From assembly GCF_050434145.1 (NCBI RefSeq), contig NZ_JBNPVX010000003.1:1-64000 (forward strand): a DNA stretch of 64,000 nucleotides, written 5' to 3'. The notes under the pieces were generated by a model. It was not told the DNA's origin. It searched no databases and was given only the letters and a program-made list of their open reading frames with translations. Below are positions 55,592 to 63,874 of the stretch, piece after piece. Source of the DNA: JAISST01 sp050434145. GTDB taxonomy: Bacteria; Fusobacteriota; Fusobacteriia; Fusobacteriales; Fusobacteriaceae. The position numbers were made by a program, and so were the translations under genes. Every line of letters begins with the position of its first letter. Positions within the stretch are counted from its first letter, which is position 1.

Positions 55592-56905
55592 ATGGAATTG
55601 AAGACAGATTATGTAATAGTAGTAGGAGCAGGATTAGCTGGTTGTGAAGCTGCATATCAACTTGCTAAGCGAAATATAAAAGTAAAACTTTATGAAATGA
55701 AACCTAAGAAATATACTGAAACACATAGTAATCCAAATTTTGCAGAATTGGTATGCAGTAATTCATTGGGAAGTAGTAATATAGGCAATGCCTCTGGTCT
55801 AATGAAAGAAGAATTAAGAAAATTAGACTCATTATTGATAAAAATAGCAGATAAAACGAAAGTGCCAGCAGGACAGGCTTTGGCTGTAGATAGAAATGGA
55901 TTTTCTCAATTGATAACTGATTATTTGAGAGACATGGTAAATGTAGAGATAATAAATGAAGAATTTTCAGAAATTCCTAAAGATAGGATTGTATTAATAT
56001 CATCAGGACCACTTACAAGTGAAATATTGACAGATGAAATAAAGAAATTATTAGGATCAGAGTATTTATATTTTTATGATGCTGCTGCTCCTATAGTAAC
56101 TAAAGAGAGTGTAGATATGAATAGTGCGTATATGCAATCTAGATATGGAAAAGGTGATGGAGAATATATCAATTGCCCTATGTCAAAGGAAGAGTACACT
56201 CATTTTTATAATGAATTAATAAATGGAGAAAGAGCACCATTGAAAAAATTTGAAGAAGAAAAGCTTTTTGAAGGGTGCATGCCAGTGGAAAAAATAGGAA
56301 TGACAGGGGAAAAAAGTCTTTTATTTGGACCATTGAAGCCTAAAGGTCTTATTAATCCAAGGACTGATAAAATGGATTACGCAGTAGTACAATTAAGACA
56401 AGATGACAAAGAAGGAAAGCTATATAATTTGGTTGGATTTCAAACTAATCTCAAATGGGGTGAGCAAAAAAGAATATTTTCATTGATTCCAGCTTTGAAA
56501 AATGCAGAGTTTATAAGGTATGGTGTAATGCACAGAAACACTTTTATAGATTCGCCTAAATATCTAGACAAAACATTAAAATTGAAGATTTGTGATAATA
56601 TATACTTTGCAGGTCAGATTACAGGGGCTGAAGGCTATGTAGCTGCCATAGGGACTGGTTGTTATGTTGGGATTAATATTGCCAATAGGTTGCTTGGGAA
56701 GTCACCTTTTATTTTAGATAATAGAAGTTCTTTAGGTGCAATCATTGACTATATTACAGATACTCATAAGAACTTTCAACCTATGGGACCAAATTTTGGA
56801 ATTATAAAAGGATTAGATAGAAAGATAAGAGATAAGAAAGAAAAATATAATGAAATAGCAAAGATTGCCTTGGAGTATGTAGAAGAAGAATCAAACAATT
56901 TGTAG
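55592..56905 (+). CDS. trmFO: Methylenetetrahydrofolate-tRNA-(uracil-5-)-methyltransferase
   Basis: A 437-residue FAD enzyme that makes ribothymidine at position 54 of tRNA using methylene-THF. The FAD-binding start is VIVVGAGLAGCEAAYQLA, followed by YEMKPKKYTETH and LVCSNSLGSSN. Later motifs include GCMPVEKIGMTGEKSLLFGPLKP (core MPVEKIG) and FAGQITGAEGYVAAIGTG. It is 24 bp after sdaAA and probably part of the same transcript. The dprA-topA-trmFO grouping is shared with many Firmicutes, here with the serine dehydratase genes inserted. Confidence 0.97.
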   Translation: MELKTDYVIVVGAGLAGCEAAYQLAKRNIKVKLYEMKPKKYTETHSNPNFAELVCSNSLGSSNIGNASGLMKEELRKLDSLLIKIADKTKVPAGQALAVDRNGFSQLITDYLRDMVNVEIINEEFSEIPKDRIVLISSGPLTSEILTDEIKKLLGSEYLYFYDAAAPIVTKESVDMNSAYMQSRYGKGDGEYINCPMSKEEYTHFYNELINGERAPLKKFEEEKLFEGCMPVEKIGMTGEKSLLFGPLKPKGLINPRTDKMDYAVVQLRQDDKEGKLYNLVGFQTNLKWGEQKRIFSLIPALKNAEFIRYGVMHRNTFIDSPKYLDKTLKLKICDNIYFAGQITGAEGYVAAIGTGCYVGINIANRLLGKSPFILDNRSSLGAIIDYITDTHKNFQPMGPNFGIIKGLDRKIRDKKEKYNEIAKIALEYVEEESNNL

Positions 56906-56915
56906 AAGAATGAGC

Positions 56916-56940
56916 TAGAAGTCAAAAAATTTTACTTCTA
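56916..56940 (+). terminator. Weak hairpin after trmFO
   Basis: A 7-bp stem TAGAAGT/ACTTCTA, followed by ATTT only. A much stronger hairpin follows at 57058. Confidence 0.35.
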
Positions 56941-57057
56941 ATTTAATGAAAATATTATTAAAGAGTATTATTTGGTTTAACTTTGAAAAATATTTTATGT
57001 TTTATCTCTAGTACTTAATGATATTGAGGGAGAATATGAAATTAAAATGGAAAGAGA

Positions 57058-57098
57058 ATAGTAAACTATTGGATTAGGAACAATAGTTTACTATTTTA
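57058..57098 (+). terminator. Strong hairpin with T run
   Basis: A perfect 14-bp stem (ATAGTAAACTATTG/CAATAGTTTACTAT) with a 9-base loop and TTTT. It lies ~150 bp after trmFO and is probably the effective terminator of the sdaAB-sdaAA-trmFO unit; it also lies beyond the end of the convergent SDR gene. Confidence 0.75.
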
Positions 57099-57224
57099 TG
57101 TGTATTGAATATAGTGAGAAAAGATTAATATTATATGGAATGTGTCATCACAGATGATATTTATGAAAAGACTGTTTCCGATTGTCAGTGGAGCATTAAT
57201 TGCAGTAGTTTTTTATTATTGCTT

Positions 57225-58034
57225 TTATTTAGACATTGATTTTTCCATTATTGAAGAAAAAATTCTTTGTGGTAAAATTTTTCTCATAAAAATAGCTTCT
57301 TTAGATTTTCCTGTTGGAAAACGTAATTTATCACAAGAATTAGTTGCTGCTTTATATATGGTCTTAGCAACATCTTCTGAACTAGATCCATTATTACCAT
57401 TTTTTATTAAATTTGCTATTATATTTTTAGAATAATCATTATAATCATTTTCTTTACTGTCACCAAAAACAGTCATTGAACGATTATAAAAATCCGTTTT
57501 TATCACTCCAGGTTCGATAATTTTTACTTTAATATTAAATGGCATTAACTCATACTGTAGTGATTCAGAAAAGCCTTCCACTCCCCACTTTGTAGCATGA
57601 TAAATTGATTGTAATGGTACTGATATAATACCAGCTATTGATGAAATATTTATTATTGTACCTGATTTTTTCTCCCTAAAATGCGGAATCATTAACCTTG
57701 TGACTTCCATTAATCCAATAAGATTAGTATCTATTATTCTTTTAATTTCTTCAGAAGATGCCAGTTCTGCTGGACCTATTCCATAATAACCTGCATTATT
57801 AACTAAAACATCTATTTTTCCAAAATATTCTATCCCCTTTTTTATTGCAATAATTATACTATTTTTATCCGTTACATCACATTTTGCTAATAATATATTT
57901 TTTATATTAGCCAACTCTGTTTCTTTTTCGGGATTTCTCATTGTAGCTACAACATTCCATCCTTTTTTTTGAAATAGTTTAGCTGTTGCTTTCCCTATTC
58001 CAGATGAAGCCCCAGTTATAAAAATTGTCTTCAT
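57225..58034 (-). CDS. SDR-family oxidoreductase
   Basis: A 269-residue short-chain dehydrogenase/reductase. The NAD(P)-binding motif is TGASSGIGKATA (residues 6-17) with NNAG at ~83-86. The catalytic Ser is in NISSIAG and the Tyr/Lys pair in YHATK, so the active site is complete. The R after the second strand (ATMRNPEK) suggests NADP use. The substrate is not predictable. GGAGGTAAA precedes the ATG. It is convergent with trmFO. Confidence 0.93.
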   Translation of the reverse strand: MKTIFITGASSGIGKATAKLFQKKGWNVVATMRNPEKETELANIKNILLAKCDVTDKNSIIIAIKKGIEYFGKIDVLVNNAGYYGIGPAELASSEEIKRIIDTNLIGLMEVTRLMIPHFREKKSGTIINISSIAGIISVPLQSIYHATKWGVEGFSESLQYELMPFNIKVKIIEPGVIKTDFYNRSMTVFGDSKENDYNDYSKNIIANLIKNGNNGSSSEDVAKTIYKAATNSCDKLRFPTGKSKEAIFMRKILPQRIFSSIMEKSMSK

Positions 58035-58085
58035 TTTACCTCCATATTATTATAGCTTTTAATTATCTTGCCTTATATTTCTCTA

Positions 58086-58618
58086 TTAATTGAATAAATC
58101 ATTAAATTCTTGTCTTTGATCCAGAGCAAATGGATTTCCTTGATCAACTTGTCCTGTTCCCATTGTAATCATCTCAATTATAAATCTATTTTTATCTTTT
58201 ACATATTTATCTTTTTCCATGGGATCACCTATTTCTATAGTAGCACAATCTTTTCTAACATCAATAATTATTTTATTATTATCAAACCATACTCTTTTTT
58301 CTGATTTTTTGCTGATTCTATTATTATTAAAATCCAAATATACTAAATCAAAAAAATTTTTTCTTTCATTAAATAACACCAAATATCTATATCTCCATTT
58401 TCTAATATAGCGACCTTTCTTCTCTACATAAGTATTCCATCCAGTTATCCAACTAGAATTAAAATTCGGATAATTATTGCTTAAAAATTCTTCTATCAAC
58501 CTCTGATCTATACCAGATTCTCTTCTTTTTTTGATGCAGCCTCATCTTTCTTCATTAAAATAAAAACTAATAATGCAAAAAGTAATACAATTATAGCTAT
58601 TATAAAAAATATTTTCAT
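58086..58618 (-). pseudogene. Membrane-anchored hypothetical protein, frameshifted at a homopolymer
   Basis: From ATG at 58618 (GGAGATGAT site) the frame gives a membrane anchor (MKIFFIIAIIVLLFALLVF) and then KKDEAASKK, and soon stops. The neighbouring frame continues with RRESGIDQRLIEEFLSNNYP and runs to 58086. The shift lies at a run of seven T on the plus strand (58526-58532); eight would restore one ~177-residue protein. The soluble part (WITGWNTYVEKKGRYIRKW in pieces) has no family known to me. The end of the gene is 51 bp from the SDR start. Confidence 0.6.
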
Positions 58619-58722
58619 ATCATCTCCTAATTATATTATATATTTTCTGTATTCGAACTAAAATAAAAATTTTATTTCTATAATCTATAATTTTCATGCT
58701 CTATAAAACTCATATCATGTTT

Positions 58723-59175
58723 TCTACACAATTATATCTTGATATGGCTTGTTTCTAAAGATTTCTTCCCTTAATATTCCTTCTTCTTTGAATCCTATTT
58801 TTTTATAACAATATTCACCTTTTATATTAAACTTATAGTACTGTAATTTAATTTTATGAATATTCATCTCATCAAAAATATGACAGCAAAGAGTTCTCAA
58901 GATATCAGTATCATATCCTCTTCCTCTAATATTTACATTGCAATTTTTTTATTGTAATTACTGATATCACACCCTCCGATATATTTTTCTGAGGATTTTT
59001 TATATTGCAAAGTTGAAAAGTGGACCATTATTTGTTTATGACTTTCTCTACATAATCCTTTTTCTGATTCCAATGACAATGGAAAAATATAACTATTATA
59101 AAGAGTCTTTCTTTGAAAGGTGCAAGTATTTTTTTATAGATAGTCTATCCATTATCAGCATTTAGATTTTAAAAT
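58723..59175 (-). pseudogene. Decayed GNAT acetyltransferase
   Basis: The minus strand reads, over two or three frames, YNSYIFPLSLESEKGLC, then YIGGCDISNYNKKIA, then NVNIRGRGYDTDILRTL...KLQYYKFNIKGEYCYKKIGFKEEG and REEIFRNKPYQD before a stop at 58723. The G-RGYD acetyl-CoA site and the YKKIGFKEEG-LREE ending are typical of RimJ/RimL-type GNAT enzymes. At least one shift lies at a run of seven T near 58945, and another near 59143. No intact frame remains, so the gene is inactive as read. Confidence 0.6.
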
Positions 59176-59187
59176 ATATAAATCAAT

Positions 59188-59277
59188 TCATAAATTAATT
59201 AATAATTTTAGATCTTCAAAGGATATTTCCTTATTAATGTATCTCTCCACTAGCAACAATAATTCCTCTTTACTCAT
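59188..59277 (-). CDS. Short ORF
   Basis: A 29-residue frame (MSKEELLLLVERYINKE...) preceded by GGGGCGA. It is mostly helical and charged. It may be the start of a lost gene, because nothing follows it but the decayed acetyltransferase. Confidence 0.3.
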   Translation of the reverse strand: MSKEELLLLVERYINKEISFEDLKLLINL

Positions 59278-59318
59278 TCGAATCGCCCCATTTAATACTC
59301 TTGAAATTTAAATTTATT

Positions 59319-59723
59319 TTACATATGTTTTTTTCCATTAAACAATGCATTATCAACAGCTTTTTTTATTACCATACTAGAATTTGTAACACCTGCAATA
59401 GTATCTACATCCACTTTTTGACTTCTGATTATTTCGTCTACTATATTTTCTGCCCCTTTTCCTCTATCATGATAGTATTCTTCTAAATCAATCTCAGTGA
59501 TTTTTTTATCTTTTACCACAACTTTTACTTTAGCCCTAATGTAAATTGCATCATATTCACCTTTATATGTTCCATTTTCTATTGAATTCACATCCTTTGC
59601 AGAATATGTAATTGCATTAATCTTTTGATTATAACTGATAAAATCAATTAAGTTATATTTTTTATTTATAAAAAATATAACTACTAATATTATCAATCCT
59701 AGTCCTATAAAATATTTGTTCAT
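59319..59723 (-). CDS. FMN-binding domain protein
   Basis: A 134-residue protein with an N-terminal membrane segment (residues ~5-20) and a C-terminal FMN_bind domain. The segment VDVDTIAGVTNSSMVIKKAV corresponds to the flavin-attachment site, where the usual form is SGAT-SS/T; here it is AGVTNSS, and the acceptor Thr is kept. Such domains carry covalent FMN for extracytoplasmic electron transfer. GGGGTGA lies before ATG 59723; GTG 59732 is within that site. The gene ends up 27 bp after the OmpV-like gene and may share its transcript. Confidence 0.82.
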   Translation of the reverse strand: MNKYFIGLGLIILVVIFFINKKYNLIDFISYNQKINAITYSAKDVNSIENGTYKGEYDAIYIRAKVKVVVKDKKITEIDLEEYYHDRGKGAENIVDEIIRSQKVDVDTIAGVTNSSMVIKKAVDNALFNGKKHM

Positions 59724-59750
59724 GAAAATCACCCCATATTTTTATGTAAT

Positions 59751-60488
59751 CTAGAAATGATACTTCATTCCAACTCCAGCATTTATCATATAACTATTCT
59801 CTATAATTGGAGATTTTTTAATTTCTGATGAAAATTTCTCACTTGATATAAATGATATTACTGAAAAATTTTGAGTCATATAATATTCTGTTGCAATATC
59901 AATCTTTATAGAATAAATATCATTTGGTGTAAAGGTCTTTGTTATCTTTCCTCCTAGTTCGTCTTTATCTATTCCCCAATAATAATCACTATAGTCATTA
60001 GAATAATAGTTTCCACTAATAGAAGCCACTAAATATAATTTTTCAGTTATTGGGAATATTTTACTTAATTTTAAATTTGCTTTTGCTCCATGTTCTCCAC
60101 CATTGATTGAGGCACTTCCCTGAAATGTGGGATCAATATCATATGTTATCTTAACTCCACCTGATACTTGACTTTTTCTTTTAACAATGGATTTATAACC
60201 TCTGTCCATATCTTTTCCTTTTATAGAATAGCCATCAAACAAATCTGCAAAAATGGATAGTGCCAATTTTTCATATTTGATTATGTCTAATCCTATATCA
60301 ATTCCATTAAGATAAATACGATTATATCTGGCATTTATCATTGGTATGGGCATTACTTCTTTATCTGCCCTATATAACTTATTAATGCTTCCTACTAGCC
60401 CAACTCCTATTGATAATTTTTTAGTTTCTGCCAAAAGCAAACTTGTCATATTAGCTAATAATAGGCTGGTGATTAGTAATTTTTTCAA
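59751..60488 (-). CDS. MipA/OmpV-family outer-membrane protein
   Basis: A 245-residue outer-membrane beta-barrel protein with a signal peptide (residues 1-20, ending LLLAE). The family shows in VGLVGSINKLYRA, PMINARYNRIYLNGIDIGL, and a late YYWGIDKDE segment. Alternating strands run to a terminal Phe (MKYHF), the usual outer-membrane assembly signal. MipA/OmpV proteins have roles in scaffolding or adhesion; none can be assigned here. GGAGGAAA precedes the ATG. A repeat element lies 32 bp upstream. Confidence 0.85.
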   Translation of the reverse strand: MKKLLITSLLLANMTSLLLAETKKLSIGVGLVGSINKLYRADKEVMPIPMINARYNRIYLNGIDIGLDIIKYEKLALSIFADLFDGYSIKGKDMDRGYKSIVKRKSQVSGGVKITYDIDPTFQGSASINGGEHGAKANLKLSKIFPITEKLYLVASISGNYYSNDYSDYYWGIDKDELGGKITKTFTPNDIYSIKIDIATEYYMTQNFSVISFISSEKFSSEIKKSPIIENSYMINAGVGMKYHF

Positions 60489-60520
60489 AACATTTCCTCC
60501 CTGTACAATATAAATTTAAG

Positions 60521-60824
60521 CTGTTGCAAAACTATCTTTTTACTTGCAAAATTCACACTTTTATTATTCTTTTAATTCTTTCTTTTCCTCCAGATTCACT
60601 ATGATCGGCTGCTGTTTGGAGTTGGCAGTGACTTGCTATCCAGTTAGCAAAATGAATGTATTAGACATGATATTTTGCTTATGTGGATAGTATGTCGTGA
60701 TGCCAGCGACATAGAGAAGCGCAAGCAACGGCTCTGTGCTTTTTTTAGGCAATCCCAACCCCAAAAAGATTTATATAATAATTTTTTGTGAAAATAATAA
60801 AGAAAACTTTGTATTTCACAACTG
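60521..60824. repeat. MITE-like repeat element, copy 2
   Basis: A ~304-bp element with the ends of copy 1: CTGTTGCAAAACTAT at the left and AAAACTTTGTATTTCACAACTG at the right. The inner part is longer and more G+C-rich than copy 1, and contains short hairpin-forming segments. The open minus-strand frame inside it is not gene-like. As with copy 1, it lies just upstream of a minus-strand gene (here the OmpV-like gene). Confidence 0.6.
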
Positions 60825-60952
60825 CCTATTATGAAATTATATAAATATTGCAAAAGTTTTTCCTTAAAATTTAAATAAACTGATAAATAATTCTACCCTC
60901 TTAATCTTAATTTTAAACTTTTTCCAATTAAAATATCACATTTTGTATAAAT

Positions 60953-61591
60953 CTATTTTCTGTTCCATAGTAACATCTTAGCAGCATCTCTAAATGTTCC
61001 TTTTTTTGCTCCTAATAATTTTTCCATTGATAATATGAAAGCATTTATGCGTCTTTCCAAAGATTTTGCATCTAATTCAAAAATTATTTCATCAAACATC
61101 ATATTACCACTGATTAATAGTAATTCTGTCATTTCTAATGGATAGGGAGTTGAAAATATTTTCTGTTTTATCCCGTCTTCTACAACTGAAGCTATCAATG
61201 GGGAAAGGAATTTTACTGATAATGCCAGACTCTTTTGTTGCAATTCATAATTTTCTGGTTTACATAGTTGTTCAAATATTTTTCCTTTATTTTCAACATT
61301 TTCTGGTTTTTGGTTTATAATTATACTATAAATTTTTTCAACAGGTGTTAAATTAGTGTCATCAGCTATTTTTTTGCTATTCATTACATCTATTTTTATT
61401 ATTCGCATTATGATAGCATCCATAATTTCTTCTTTTGACTTAAAATAGTAGTATAATGTCCCCTTTGCAATACCAGCTTCATTTAGGATGTCATTTATTG
61501 TTGTCTTGCTATAACCTTTGGTATAAAATAACGATTCTGCAATATCTAAAACTTCATTTTTGCGAATTTTGCCTTCTTTTTTGATAACCAT
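60953..61591 (-). CDS. TetR-family transcriptional regulator
   Basis: A 212-residue repressor. The HTH is plain (YSKTTINDILNEAGIAKGTLYYYFKSKEE, core INDILNEAGIAKGTLYYYF) at residues ~30-55. The C-terminal ligand domain is helical and unassigned. GGAGG precedes the GTG/ATG start region. A near-perfect palindrome lies ~15 bp upstream, so it should repress itself. The OmpV and FMN-binding genes downstream on the same strand are possible targets, separated by the repeat element. Confidence 0.92.
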   Translation of the reverse strand: MVIKKEGKIRKNEVLDIAESLFYTKGYSKTTINDILNEAGIAKGTLYYYFKSKEEIMDAIIMRIIKIDVMNSKKIADDTNLTPVEKIYSIIINQKPENVENKGKIFEQLCKPENYELQQKSLALSVKFLSPLIASVVEDGIKQKIFSTPYPLEMTELLLISGNMMFDEIIFELDAKSLERRINAFILSMEKLLGAKKGTFRDAAKMLLWNRK

Positions 61592-61605
61592 AAAACCTCC
61601 TTATA

Positions 61606-61632
61606 TTTATAAACCGTCGTTCGGTTTATAAA
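61606..61632. promoter_or_regulatory. TetR operator palindrome
   Basis: 11-bp inverted arms around a 5-base centre, with the core TATAAACCG-TCGTT-CGGTTTATA. Its position just upstream of the tetR start suits autoregulation. Confidence 0.75.
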
Positions 61633-61786
61633 ATAATATCATAATCTTTTTTATATGTCAATATTTTTTATAATATAAATAAAAATAAAACTCCACATAT
61701 GTTTGAAATTTTATCTGATTTTTATTTCTTTTTTCGGGAGTGATTTCATTTCCAAAACCAAAAATAAAATTATATTACAAGCAGAA

Positions 61787-61882
61787 ATGGATATGCATTC
61801 AAGAATTACTGCATGTAGTGTTTCTGAAAGTAGCTGCAATGGTGAGAAATGTACATCAATAAAAGTAATGTTTGAGCGTTAG
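61787..61882 (+). CDS. Short Cys-containing ORF
   Basis: A 31-residue frame with ACSVSESSCNGEKC in the middle, without a ribosome site. It may be the tail of a lost gene. Besides it, 61633-62017 holds only the promoter described next. Confidence 0.2.
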   Translation: MDMHSRITACSVSESSCNGEKCTSIKVMFER

Positions 61883-61902
61883 GAGATTAGAGTATATTTC
61901 AC

Positions 61903-61931
61903 TTGACCTTATAAAAGTAGAAGCGTATAAT
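61903..61931 (+). promoter_or_regulatory. Strong promoter of the isochorismatase gene
   Basis: TTGACC (61903-61908), 17 bases, TATAAT (61926-61931), ~85 bases before the start. Confidence 0.7.
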
Positions 61932-62017
61932 ATGGAAATTATAATATCAGAAAATAAATATGTTTGTGGAAAATAGTTTAAAAATAAATTTTGATTAATA
62001 AAAAACTAGGAGGAAAA

Positions 62018-62541
62018 ATGAAAAAAACAGCTCTATTGATTATTGATGTACAGACAGCATTGATAGAACACGGAATGTATAAATCTGAAAAAGTAATAGA
62101 AAACATAAGATCATTGAAAGAACAAGCTGAAAAAACCAGATAGAGGTGATATATGTGGTTCATGATAGCGGATTGGGGAGCATTCTAGAATATAATAGTC
62201 CAGGTTGGAAAGTATATAAGGATATAGAACCTAAAAATAATGAAAAATTATTCAACAAAAAATTTAATAGTGCTTTTAAAGAAACAGGATTGAAAGAGCA
62301 TCTAAATGAAAGAGGAATAAAAAGATTGGTAGTAGCTGGTCTCCAAACAGAATATTGTATCAATTTTTCTCTTATAGGTGGTTTGGAACATGGATATGAA
62401 TTTGTTATTCCAGAAGATTGTATTACAACTTGCGATGGTTTTAAATTCAATGCTGCAGAAATAAATGATTTTTATTATAATGTGATTTGGAAAAATAGGG
62501 TCGGAAATGTTTTACCAATAAATGAAATACTATGGAAGTAG
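62018..62541 (+). pseudogene. Isochorismatase-family cysteine hydrolase, frameshifted
   Basis: From ATG 62018 (AGGAGG site) the first frame gives TALLIIDVQTALIEHG, with the catalytic Asp, then stops at 62143. The neighbouring frame continues IEVIYVVHDSGLG to 62541 and contains the family end RLVVAGLQTEYCI with the catalytic Cys. A run of six A at 62130-62135 would need seven to give one ~174-residue protein. Family members hydrolyse nicotinamide, isochorismate and similar compounds. A promoter, a ribosome site and catalytic residues are all intact, so the break is recent or a sequencing error. Confidence 0.8.
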
Positions 62542-62741
62542 TCAATTAGCTTAATTGAATTAGATATTATACAATTGCCTTATTTATAAAATTAATTTTA
62601 TCAGATGTACTTCATAATATATGATAAACTATAAAAGATGACTCTAAATACAAGGTCATCTTTTGAATTTTATAAATCATTATTTTTTGTATAAGTTATA
62701 ATATTTTAAAATTATCAATGATATTGATGTTTATGTAAGAT

Positions 62742-63071
62742 TTATTTATCTTTTGAAATTTTCTCTTTATATTCTTCTCCCCACTTCCACATGATGTCAT
62801 GGATAGGCTTTAGGCTGTATCCTAGTTCTGTAAGAGAATATTCCACACGAGGTGGAACTTCTGCATATATTTTTCTATTTACTAAGCCACTTTCTTCCAT
62901 AACACGAAGATGCTGTGTCAATACTTTTTGAGAAATAGCTGTTAAAGATTTTTTCAACTGACCAAATCGTTTTGTCCCCAAAAGTAATTCTCGTATAATA
63001 AGTATTTTCCATTTATCACCCATTAGTGTAAGAGTAGTTTCAACTGGGCAAGCTGGTAGTTCCTTTTTCAT
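62742..63071 (-). CDS. HxlR-family transcriptional regulator
   Basis: A 109-residue winged-helix regulator. The family start CPVETTLTLMGDKWKILII with its conserved Cys (residue 8) is present, followed by the HTH region ISQKVLTQHLRVMEESGLV and the wing VEYSLTELG. HxlR proteins often sense aldehydes or quinones through that Cys. GGAGAA precedes the ATG. It is divergent from a flavin-type oxidase gene, a frequent target arrangement. Confidence 0.93.
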   Translation of the reverse strand: MKKELPACPVETTLTLMGDKWKILIIRELLLGTKRFGQLKKSLTAISQKVLTQHLRVMEESGLVNRKIYAEVPPRVEYSLTELGYSLKPIHDIMWKWGEEYKEKISKDK

Positions 63072-63144
63072 AGATTCTCCTCCAATAGTTTCCTAAAAGT
63101 AACTATAGCACTTTATTGTGCCTACTTTACAATTTTTATCTATG

Positions 63145-63159
63145 AGTATATTATATACT
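63145..63159. promoter_or_regulatory. Palindrome between hxlR and the oxidase gene
   Basis: AGTATAT-T-ATATACT, a perfect palindrome in the 145-bp divergent spacer. It is a candidate HxlR operator. Confidence 0.45.
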
Positions 63160-63216
63160 TATGGATTTAAAAAATCAAGTTTGAATCTCAATTCACAAAG
63201 ATGGAGGTAATATGTA

Positions 63217-63618
63217 ATGAATGATTATGTATCAATTCTTAAAAAGAATCCCAATGGTGTTTTGGCAACACAAAAAGATGGTAAAATTAAAATGCGAGTA
63301 TTTCAATATCTTTTTTCGGATGAAAATAAGTTATATTTTTGCACTAGTAATAAAAAATCGGTGTATAATCAGATTAAAGAAAATCCGTACATTTCTTTCT
63401 GCACTTATCCTTCTGATTTCTCACTAGTACTTTCAGTGACTGGAAAAGCAGTATTTGTAAATGATAAAACACTCAAGATTCGTGCATTAGATGAAAATCC
63501 AAGTATCAAATCTATTTATAATATACCTGATAATCCAGTCTTTGAGATATTCTATATTGATGTGGATGAAGTGCAGACATTTAGTTTTGCAGAAGGTCCT
63601 AAAACTTATATGATATAG
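63217..63618 (+). CDS. Pyridoxamine 5'-phosphate oxidase family protein
   Basis: A 133-residue split-barrel flavoprotein. The pattern NPNGVLATQKDGKIKMRVFQYLF, with LYFCTSNKKSVYNQIKENPYISFC after it, is typical of small PNPOx-like proteins that bind FMN or F420. The true substrate is unknown; it is too short to be the PLP-making enzyme. GGAGGTAAT precedes the ATG. It is divergent from hxlR and probably regulated by it. Confidence 0.9.
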   Translation: MNDYVSILKKNPNGVLATQKDGKIKMRVFQYLFSDENKLYFCTSNKKSVYNQIKENPYISFCTYPSDFSLVLSVTGKAVFVNDKTLKIRALDENPSIKSIYNIPDNPVFEIFYIDVDEVQTFSFAEGPKTYMI

Positions 63619-63755
63619 CAATAAACTAGATATGGTTATTTTTAATGTAAGAAAAAATATTACTAAGAGTGAAATTTTGTAAAATATATGATTATAACTC
63701 AGATGGAAAATTTATAGAATATTAAAAGAATACATGAGTAGTCGTAAAAAAGTAT

Positions 63756-63787
63756 AAAAATCCCCACATTAATTTGTGGGGATTTTG
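63756..63787. terminator. Bidirectional terminator
   Basis: An AAAATCCCCACA/TGTGGGGATTTT stem with a short loop and flanking A/T runs, between the oxidase gene and the partial gene at the right edge. Confidence 0.85.
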
Positions 63788-63874
63788 CAAGTATTTAATT
63801 TTTTTATGAATATCTTTATTCGACTTTAGAAATCTTTAATTTATTATTTTACACAAATTATTCACTAATGATTT

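Noticed and set aside
57142..57435. Plus-strand frame of 97 codons with a hydrophobic start
   Set aside because: More than two thirds is antisense to the clear SDR gene and it has no ribosome site.
60644..60853. Minus-strand open frame of 69 codons
   Set aside because: It lies inside the repeat element at 60521-60824, has no ribosome site and an unusual residue mix.
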